IMG/VR virus record: IMGVR_UViG_3300033143_003837
Location: 1-33,533 of that record
Reading direction: 5' to 3' (one strand)
Source: a virus
Length of the DNA stretch: 33,533 bases
Under the pieces are notes generated by a model that saw only the letters and a program-made list of their open reading frames with translations, was not told the DNA's origin and made no database searches. Position 1 is the first letter of the stretch. Each line of letters starts with the position of its first letter. The translations under genes were made by a program, and so were the position numbers. Of the stretch, positions 7,602-12,234 are shown in pieces.

Positions 7602-8093
7602 TTATTCATTTATTTTTTCAAGTTGTTTTATTTTTTTAAAAAAGGATGAGCCAACCAAACATATTTCTAAATACTGCTTACCTACAAACAATTCTATTAG
7701 TCCTTGTCTGTGTAGATTTAACAACGTTAATTCTAAATCTTTATAATTTTTTCCTGGTAAAATTAATCTACTTAATATATGAGAAGTTATTTTTTCTTTA
7801 TTATGTTCTATCATATACTTCACAATCGAACAATAGTCAGAATAATCTTTTGCTGTTAGTCTATCTATCTGATTAGAAATGCGGCGAGGATAAGGTAGAA
7901 CATTCTCAAGTATTTCAATAGTAGCAATTAATCTTTCTTTTAATTGATTAACATGTCCTATCAATATCTCATTCTCTTTCTTTACTGATCTAAACTCTTT
8001 TATTTCTTCTATTTGTGATCTAGCAGTTTTTAATTGTATCTGAAGTGCTGTTATCTTTTTTGCTTCTAATGATCTTTCCTTTTGTTTTGCCAT
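7602..8093 (-). CDS. Coiled-coil protein with possible winged-helix C-terminus
   Basis: 163 residues. Residues about 1-70 are charged with heptad spacing and look like a coiled coil. Residues about 85-155 alternate helices with a beta-like hairpin (SHILSRLILPGKNYKDLELT then GLIELFVGKQYLEICLVG), as in winged-helix DNA-binding domains. The ribosome site is ATAGGAGAAAAGAAA. A DNA-binding regulator is plausible but not shown; it could equally be a scaffold-like protein. Confidence 0.6.
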   Translation of the reverse strand: MAKQKERSLEAKKITALQIQLKTARSQIEEIKEFRSVKKENEILIGHVNQLKERLIATIEILENVLPYPRRISNQIDRLTAKDYSDYCSIVKYMIEHNKEKITSHILSRLILPGKNYKDLELTLLNLHRQGLIELFVGKQYLEICLVGSSFFKKIKQLEKINE

Positions 8094-8117
8094 TTTCTTT
8101 TCTCCTATAAAAATTTC

Positions 8118-8136
8118 TATTTATTATATTAAACTT
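8118..8136 (-). repeat. 19-bp direct repeat, downstream copy
   Basis: TATTTATTATATTAAACTT on the top strand, identical to 8372-8390. This copy includes the stop codon of the 71-residue gene; the other lies between that gene and the upstream nuclease gene. The pair brackets a 254-bp segment. Confidence 0.88.
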
Positions 8137-8344
8137 CTACTACGTTTATATAGCAGTCAGAAGCTATCAAAGAACCATCTTTTTTAGTTGGTTCTTTTTT
8201 AACAAGTCTATAACCATATGTTTTTTTCTTAGCAGCTTCAATAAGATCTTCAGTAACAATAATTTGAAATTTTACATCTTCTAAATGTGCAGTTATTCTA
8301 AACATCTTTTTTTCTTTATTGTGATCTATTTTAATTTCTTTCAT
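8129..8344 (-). CDS. 71-residue protein sharing a domain with the 4842 gene
   Basis: 71 residues, no known family. Its first ~37 residues align by eye with those of the 176-residue protein at 4842-5372 (shared pattern ID-x-x-K-[DE]-KKMFR and E-x-x-I-E-x-A-K-x-K). The remainder differs. The ribosome site is AAAGGAGATTTAC. A perfect 19-bp direct repeat flanks the gene, with the downstream copy holding its stop codon, consistent with insertion or duplication of a one-gene cassette. Confidence 0.7.
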   Translation of the reverse strand: MKEIKIDHNKEKKMFRITAHLEDVKFQIIVTEDLIEAAKKKTYGYRLVKKEPTKKDGSLIASDCYINVVEV

Positions 8345-8371
8345 GTAAATCTCCTTTACTTTGTAAATACT

Positions 8372-8390
8372 TATTTATTATATTAAACTT
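8372..8390 (-). repeat. 19-bp direct repeat, upstream copy
   Basis: Identical to 8118-8136. It lies about 20 bases past the stop of the PD-(D/E)XK-like gene and before the ribosome site of the 71-residue gene. Confidence 0.88.
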
Positions 8391-8409
8391 TATTGTTTCG
8401 CATTCCTCT

Positions 8410-8805
8410 TTATTTTTCGACAAAAGAAAGAAATATATCCAACATCTGCTTGACTGTCTTACCTTCCCAAAGTTTTTTCTCTATATACCCATGACTTCCA
8501 TAGACTCCTTTTACTAATGCTCCAGCTCCATCTATGTCTTCTTCCACAGGTGTGTCGTGAGACGCTAGGATAAGCACTGACGGCTTTAACTGGTTAAGAT
8601 CATCAACTAACCTCTCGAATGCTATTCTTTGTCCTGTGGGCATTGTAGTGTCTCTATACTTATACTCAATAAAGATATATGCTTTATCTTTGTACTCTAT
8701 TACTGCATCAAAATCTGTTGGAGTTATCTTCTGATTTATTTTTACTCCACTAAAATCAATCTGCTGTCTGGCCCTATCGTAATTATATATTTTTCCTCTT
8801 TCCAT
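8410..8805 (-). CDS. PD-(D/E)XK-like nuclease (VRR-NUC/resolvase type)
   Basis: 131 residues. The core reads D31-F-D33-A-V-I then IFIEYKYR, giving the conserved acidic residue, the hydrophobic strand and the E47-x-K49 pair of the PD-(D/E)XK fold, followed by a Gln (Q59) and a helix, as in VRR-NUC and Holliday-junction-type nucleases. Such enzymes cut DNA with bound Mg2+, in recombination intermediates, packaging substrates or host DNA. It has a strong AAGGGAGG ribosome site. It is the only non-homing nuclease seen in the leftward operon. Family membership is read from the motif; the substrate is unknown. Confidence 0.62.
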   Translation of the reverse strand: MERGKIYNYDRARQQIDFSGVKINQKITPTDFDAVIEYKDKAYIFIEYKYRDTTMPTGQRIAFERLVDDLNQLKPSVLILASHDTPVEEDIDGAGALVKGVYGSHGYIEKKLWEGKTVKQMLDIFLSFVEK

Positions 8806-8853
8806 AAAAAAACCTCCCTTAATAATATATCAATACATACATATTATTAAAAG

Positions 8854-8868
8854 AGGTAGGAAATACCT
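8854..8868. other. Small hairpin in a leftward intergenic gap
   Basis: AGGTA (8854-8858), loop GGAAA, TACCT (8864-8868). On the top strand it is followed by TCTTATTTTTT; on the leftward strand by CTTTTAATA. The stem is only five pairs. It could be a weak attenuator between the genes at 8890 and 8410. Confidence 0.3.
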
Positions 8869-8889
8869 TCTTATTTTTTGGAAAAATAA

Positions 8890-9054
8890 TTAAAAACTTC
8901 TTAATCTTCTTTTTCTTATAATAAAACTTCTACGATTCTCTACAAAATCATTAAACTTACGAAGCTTCTCAACTCTTCTTATTTCACTGTTTATTATTGG
9001 TGCTGCTAGATCTTGTGGAATTTCTATCATTGAATCTTGTATCTTTAGTAACAT
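8890..9054 (-). CDS. 54-residue basic protein overlapping its neighbour
   Basis: An ATG at 9054 with AAGGAGAATAACC immediately upstream opens a 54-codon frame that stops at 8890-8892. The product is amphipathic and ends in a strongly basic segment (RRSFIIRKRRLRSF). It overlaps the end of the 62-residue gene (8984-9172) by 71 bases in another frame. The ribosome site is as good as that of any operon gene, so I take it as real. Function unknown. Confidence 0.6.
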   Translation of the reverse strand: MLLKIQDSMIEIPQDLAAPIINSEIRRVEKLRKFNDFVENRRSFIIRKRRLRSF

Positions 9055-9172
9055 GGTTATTCTCCTTATTTCTGTAACGTTTTATGGCCATCTTCCTTAT
9101 CATTTCACTGTCAAAGTTTTCTTGCTCTTCTTTCTTATATGTTTCTATACGTTCTTGCTCAGTTGTTCTCAT
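8984..9172 (-). CDS. 62-residue charged protein
   Basis: The ATG at 9172 overlaps the TGA of the HNH gene (ATGA), with AAAGGAG twelve bases upstream inside that gene, a typical coupled start. The first ~40 residues are Glu/Lys/Arg-rich helix; the last ~20 are Asn/Ser/Thr-rich low complexity, and this part overlaps the 54-residue gene in another frame. Function unknown. The low-complexity end may be a consequence of the overlap. Confidence 0.58.
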   Translation of the reverse strand: MRTTEQERIETYKKEEQENFDSEMIRKMAIKRYRNKENNHVTKDTRFNDRNSTRSSSTNNKQ

Positions 9173-9750
9173 CTGTATTCTCCTTTACAGTCGTTATTTA
9201 ATGCAACCATTTTATTATCATTTACTAGACTATCTATTTTATTTTTTAACAATGTGTTCTTTAAACATATAAATCCATTTCTGGATAAGGATATATATTT
9301 ACAAGTATTATTCCCACAATTTATTTTACATATATTTTTTAACTTTGATCTATTAATTAAATTATCAGGTTTTTGTATTCTTCTTGTAACAGATTTTTTG
9401 AATATCTTTTTGCGTTTCCTACTTTTTTTAATCTTTTTTAATTTGACTTTATGTTGCGGGTGAAACTCTAAATGACAATCCTTGCAGACAGCTAGAATAT
9501 CTTCCCTTAATTCTTGTCCAAGATTATCATAACATAAATGATGACAATGTAATTTATCTGTCTTATTACATTTCTCACATTTATAATTACAATCAAATAA
9601 AATAGATCTTCTCACCTTATTCCAGTAAGAAGATTTTAAGTATATGTTTTGATACCATTTCTTTGGTATATGTTTTGTATTTATTTTTTCAGAAATAAAT
9701 TTTAACATACTCCTATCAACATTTTTATTTATTATATCTTTAGGATTCAT
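9169..9750 (-). CDS. HNH endonuclease with C-terminal zinc-ribbon-like segment
   Basis: 193 residues. Residues 58-97 carry an HNH nuclease with structural zinc: C58-x2-C61, catalytic HH at 70-71, C89-x2-C92 and H93/H97. The C-terminal half is very basic (KLKKIKKSRKRKKIFKK) and has a second Cys cluster near residues 138-160 (ICKINCGNNTC ... ICL). HNH enzymes nick or cut DNA; in phages they are usually free-standing homing enzymes or help packaging. It lies second in the leftward operon, its ATG adjoining the stop of the sigma-like gene, and far from the terminase, which favours a homing-type role. Confidence 0.8.
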   Translation of the reverse strand: MNPKDIINKNVDRSMLKFISEKINTKHIPKKWYQNIYLKSSYWNKVRRSILFDCNYKCEKCNKTDKLHCHHLCYDNLGQELREDILAVCKDCHLEFHPQHKVKLKKIKKSRKRKKIFKKSVTRRIQKPDNLINRSKLKNICKINCGNNTCKYISLSRNGFICLKNTLLKNKIDSLVNDNKMVALNNDCKGEYR

Positions 9751-10454
9751 TATAGACTTTTCTTAAGATATTCAGAAACATAATGCTCTTCTTTTTGGTT
9801 GTCTGTTAGATCTTCTACATTAACTTTAACTGGTTTTCTTATTTTTATAGGTTTGTCTTTTGGGGGCATACCTTTAACTGGTTTTTTATTTCCAGTCTTA
9901 ACTAGACTAATTTTATTATTTGGGAAATCTATTAAGATATCATTGTTAATATGTTTATATTTAATTCTCTCCCAAAGTCTATACATATTGTCTAAAGAAC
10001 TGCCCATCTCTTTAGATATCTCTCTAATATTCAACTTCTTATAAAATAAAAGATATATAAATCTCTTCTCTCGGTCCTTAAGACATTCTATAAATAATAT
10101 TATTTTAATATGCTTTTTGTCTGTTACTACTTCTCCATCTCCTGATATACTATCTATTGCCAAAGCAATGTCCCATTCTTTTTTCTCAGTTTCAGAGAGT
10201 TGACTATAATACTTCATATCTATTTTATTCTTCTTTAGTTTATCACTCCAGTAATGTTTCTTAATTTTAGTTAATCCTTTTTTAAGATATTTTTCTATCT
10301 TTATTCCGTCCATCTTTCGGTAGTTATTAAGTAAAGAATAAAACTTACTCTGATAACTATCTCTTTCCTCTTGATCACAAATACCGTACTGGTTAAAAAA
10401 TGAATATAGGACATGCTTATATTCTTTGATTCTTTTTTCTAAAACTTTACTCAT
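9750..10454 (-). CDS. ECF-like sigma factor, first gene of the leftward operon
   Basis: 234 residues. Residues about 13-76 resemble sigma region 2 (a helix with SFFNQYGICDQEERDSYQSK, then KKHYWSDKLKKNK). Residues about 120-167 are a clear region 4 helix-turn-helix (LKDREKRFIYLLFYKKLNIR, then EISKEMGSSLDNMYRLWERI). A basic, Pro-rich tail of about 55 residues follows. It has an AAGGAGAAC ribosome site and a promoter-like sequence at 10490-10518. As first gene of the early-looking operon it could steer host RNA polymerase to later phage promoters. The sigma-like fold is well supported by region 4; the role is inference. Confidence 0.72.
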   Translation of the reverse strand: MSKVLEKRIKEYKHVLYSFFNQYGICDQEERDSYQSKFYSLLNNYRKMDGIKIEKYLKKGLTKIKKHYWSDKLKKNKIDMKYYSQLSETEKKEWDIALAIDSISGDGEVVTDKKHIKIILFIECLKDREKRFIYLLFYKKLNIREISKEMGSSLDNMYRLWERIKYKHINNDILIDFPNNKISLVKTGNKKPVKGMPPKDKPIKIRKPVKVNVEDLTDNQKEEHYVSEYLKKSL

Positions 10455-10489
10455 TTTTGTTCTCCTTGTTTAAATTATTTACTATTTTT

Positions 10490-10518
10490 ATGATATAACT
10501 ATTACTTTCACTTTTCAA
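10490..10518 (-). promoter_or_regulatory. Leftward promoter of the main operon
   Basis: Read leftward: TTGAAA (10518-10513), 17-base spacer, TATCAT (10495-10490), about 35 bases before the first start codon at 10454. The spacer begins AGTGAAAGT, almost the same as in the promoter at 12001-12029. The match to a sigma-70 consensus is good. Confidence 0.6.
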
Positions 10519-10780
10519 ATCTATTTTATATATTTTACTTATTATATATATTACTAACTATAGTATAGAAATCCTTTAAAAATTATGAAAAATATAAAAA
10601 TAAATATTTATTTTATAAGTGCTTATAAATACTATACTTATGATTATGGAAAAATAAATCTTTAATAAATTATTATTTTTTTCTCAAAACTGTCCAAAAT
10701 CAGGTACAAAAAACAGTTTATATTAAAGAAGGGACTATCATATAATCAATAGTATCATATTGATAGGACTAGGGACTAAT

Positions 10781-10883
10781 CATGTTTTTATTGCTGACGT
10801 TCGTTTCACTCACTGCAAAAAAACATGGGTAAACGACTGAATTAGAACAAAAAGCGTTCTAATTTGTTAAGTCGTCTACCATG
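10781..10883. other. Two adjoining large hairpins
   Basis: Hairpin A pairs 10781-10794 with 10815-10827 (one bulge) around a 20-base loop. Hairpin B pairs 10824-10848 with 10856-10883 around AAAAAGC, with CATGG, ACGACT and AATTAGAAC helices. They share CATG at 10824-10827, so they could compete. Read leftward, one A-C mismatch in B becomes a G-U pair. This could be a structured RNA, a transcription boundary or part of an origin. Confidence 0.55.
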
Positions 10884-10963
10884 CTCTTTTCTCTCTTTAT
10901 CTTATTTACATTCTTTGTACAACGTACAGAGAGAATGAAAAAGAAAAGAAGAAAACTAATTCA

Positions 10964-11057
10964 CACAAAATGTTGTTTATTTTGTGGGGATTTAGTGTTT
11001 TTTGAAGTAGCATGGATGCTACTGAGAAAAACGCTTCTTACTCATAGGCCTAGGCCT
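10964..11057. other. Cluster of short perfect hairpins and palindrome
   Basis: CACAAAAT (10964-10971)/ATTTTGTG (10979-10986), seven-base loop; AGTAGCAT (11006-11013)/ATGCTACT (11016-11023), two-base centre; AGGCCTAGGCCT (11046-11057), a perfect palindrome. They continue the structured stretch beginning at 10781. Confidence 0.55.
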
Positions 11058-11127
11058 CTAGTCCAATAAGTACGTCCACATTTTCTGGGAAAAGAATAAT
11101 CATTTATAAGAGTTTATAACTAAGATT

Positions 11128-11141
11128 GGTATAATTATACC
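11128..11141. promoter_or_regulatory. 14-bp palindrome containing TATAAT on both strands
   Basis: GGTATAATTATACC is a perfect palindrome with a TATAAT reading on each strand. It could be a repressor operator, a bidirectional -10 element or both. No well-placed -35 is visible on either strand. Confidence 0.4.
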
Positions 11142-11181
11142 TAATTCCTTGTAAACAGGCCCAGATCCTCTCAGATTTGTC

Positions 11182-11219
11182 CAAAAAGAAAAGCAGAACG
11201 ACTATGGAATCGTCCTGCT
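11182..11219 (-). terminator. Leftward intrinsic terminator
   Basis: Read leftward, AGCAG-G-ACGA pairs with TCGT-T-CTGCT around an 8-base loop (arms 11210-11219 and 11192-11201), including one G-U pair, then TTTTCTTTTT follows. The top strand has a mismatch there. It lies 26 bases past the stop of the 48-residue gene and isolates that gene from the control region. Confidence 0.85.
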
Positions 11220-11244
11220 CTACTTGGAAAAAAGATATAAGGAT

Positions 11245-11391
11245 CTACCAAGTCTCAGTTAGTAAATTTATTGAAATGTCAGAAGTTCGTTCAATACGTT
11301 TGTAATAACCTATTATTTTTTTCTGGTGAAAGTTAAAGATTATAGACATGAGTAATCCTATTCCTAATGTTACTATAATTATTTTATTCAT
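11245..11391 (-). CDS. 48-residue single-span membrane peptide
   Basis: The ATG at 11391 is preceded by AAGGAG at ideal spacing. The frame of 48 codons ends in TAG at 11245-11247. Residues about 3-20 form one hydrophobic membrane segment (IIIVTLGIGLLMSIIF), followed by a basic stretch (HQKKIIGYYKRIER) and a short soluble end, predicting N-out/C-in placement. It lies downstream of a structured leader (11415-11487) and is followed directly by its own terminator. It could be a holin-like, superinfection-exclusion or toxic peptide; none of these is shown. Confidence 0.68.
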   Translation of the reverse strand: MNKIIIVTLGIGLLMSIIFNFHQKKIIGYYKRIERTSDISINLLTETW

Positions 11392-11414
11392 TTCTAACTC
11401 CTTATTTAAATAGT

Positions 11415-11487
11415 TATCTCTGAGAGATAGGAGTAAAAGACGATCTGTAGTCCAAGAGCTACCGAAAACCAGTCCATCGCCTTTTAC
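11415..11487 (-). ncRNA. Structured leader before the membrane peptide gene
   Basis: Read leftward, 11487-11476 (GTAAAAGGCGAT) pairs with 11444-11433 (ATCGTCTTTTAC) over 12 positions including one G-U pair, enclosing an inner GTAG/CTAC hairpin. A perfect 15-base dyad TATCTCT-G-AGAGATA (11415-11429) follows, just before the Shine-Dalgarno site. It fills the space between the HNH-AP2 stop and the 48-residue gene. It could be a regulatory leader, a processed RNA or a barrier after the upstream gene. It matches no RNA class I recognise. Confidence 0.45.
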
Positions 11488-11493
11488 GCCATG

Positions 11494-11994
11494 TTATTTT
11501 TTATAATTAAATTCACCAAATAGTTCTTTTGCTGCCTTCTCATATATGAGATGAGCTTCGTATTCATTGGTAAACCTACCAAGTTTCTTTTGTTTTCCGT
11601 TTATTTTAATATTTGCTTGCCACTTTTTATTAGATTTGTCCCAAGAAACACCTTTATATTTACTCGAAGTATTTTTGCGTGGGGCTTGGTTGTGCTGATT
11701 CTGATTATGATTTGCTACCCTTAAATTCTCTCTTTGGTTATTTAATCCATTATGATCTCGATGATCTACTTCTATTTTAGGATCAGTTAAATCTAGTAAT
11801 TGTCTATGTATTTGAAGATATTTGTATTTCTTCTTTCCATCAAATGTTCCTAAATATTTATTTCTTCCTACATAAAAAGTATTTCTACCGTCAGAGACAT
11901 GCCATTTATACTTCATAACTTCATCGTAGTCAGCATCATCAACTAGGACAGTATGCTGGTTCCCATTTCTTTGAGTTATATTAAATGACTTCAT
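11494..11994 (-). CDS. HNH-AP2 homing endonuclease
   Basis: 166 residues. The HNH nuclease centres on VDHRDHNGLNNQRENLR (residues about 76-92), with catalytic His78, paired D80-H81 and the conserved Asn residues. Residues about 112-158 form an AP2-like DNA-binding domain (SKYKGVSWDKSNKKWQA ... LGRFTNEYEAHLIYEKAA). This is the usual build of free-standing HNH-AP2 enzymes that copy themselves into related phage genomes. There is no Shine-Dalgarno site. A promoter (12001-12029) places the predicted transcription start on the A of the ATG, so the mRNA is probably leaderless. Confidence 0.9.
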   Translation of the reverse strand: MKSFNITQRNGNQHTVLVDDADYDEVMKYKWHVSDGRNTFYVGRNKYLGTFDGKKKYKYLQIHRQLLDLTDPKIEVDHRDHNGLNNQRENLRVANHNQNQHNQAPRKNTSSKYKGVSWDKSNKKWQANIKINGKQKKLGRFTNEYEAHLIYEKAAKELFGEFNYKK

Positions 11995-12000
11995 ATTACC

Positions 12001-12029
12001 ATGTTAGAACATTTCACTTTCACTTTCAA
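12001..12029 (-). promoter_or_regulatory. Promoter for a leaderless HNH-AP2 mRNA
   Basis: Read leftward: TTGAAA (12029-12024), 17-base spacer starting GTGAAAGT, TAACAT (12006-12001). Only six bases separate the -10 from the ATG at 11994, so initiation about seven bases after the -10 falls on the start codon. Confidence 0.6.
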
Positions 12030-12078
12030 GAAAAAAATAAAAAATAAACCCAACCCAAACCCAAAGAAGGATTTAACC

Positions 12079-12132
12079 ACCTTATATAGAATATATAGGT
12101 ATGTGAGTGTTGGAGCTTCTAAAAATCTCCAA
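12079..12132. other. Two hairpins in the divergent intergenic region
   Basis: ACC-T-TATATA/TATATAGGT (12079-12100, one bulged T) and TTGGAG/CTCCAA (12110-12115, 12127-12132). They lie between the leftward HNH-AP2 gene and the rightward fibre gene, where the start signals of the rightward block would be expected. They could be operators or leader structures. I cannot pick a convincing rightward promoter here. Confidence 0.3.
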
Positions 12133-12234
12133 ACTATAAATATGAAAAAATAAATAGGACGATCTTAGATGTAACTCCAATACTTACATTTTATTAATAT
12201 AAAATATAGAAACTTACAAAAGAAAAGATAATTA

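Larger units (their letters stand above)
10455..11244. other. Gene-free, hairpin-rich control region
   Basis: About 790 bases with no convincing gene, between the leftward operon and the 48-residue membrane peptide. From left to right it holds a leftward promoter (10490-10518), very AT-rich DNA with an inverted repeat TTTATAAG/CTTATAAA (10612-10629), repeats of GGGACTA (from 10731), ATCAATA/TATTGAT (10745-10764), two large hairpins (10781-10883), smaller hairpins (10964-10986 and 11006-11023), a 12-bp palindrome (11046-11057), a 14-bp palindrome (11128-11141) and a leftward terminator (11182-11219). An AT-rich, dyad-rich gene-free region in a phage is a good candidate for a replication origin and transcription control; this is inference. 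Confidence 0.6.

Noticed and set aside
9053-9463. Rightward frame of 136 codons, hydrophobic
   Set aside because: It is the antisense shadow of the HNH gene; AT-rich antisense frames look hydrophobic, and it has no suitable ribosome site.
10881-11069. Rightward frame of 62 codons with a hydrophobic start
   Set aside because: It begins inside hairpin B, has no ribosome site, and runs through a series of perfect hairpins that better explain the sequence.
11400-11493. tRNA gene in the structured leader
   Set aside because: Stem lengths and loops do not form a cloverleaf, and no T-loop or CCA-type end is present.
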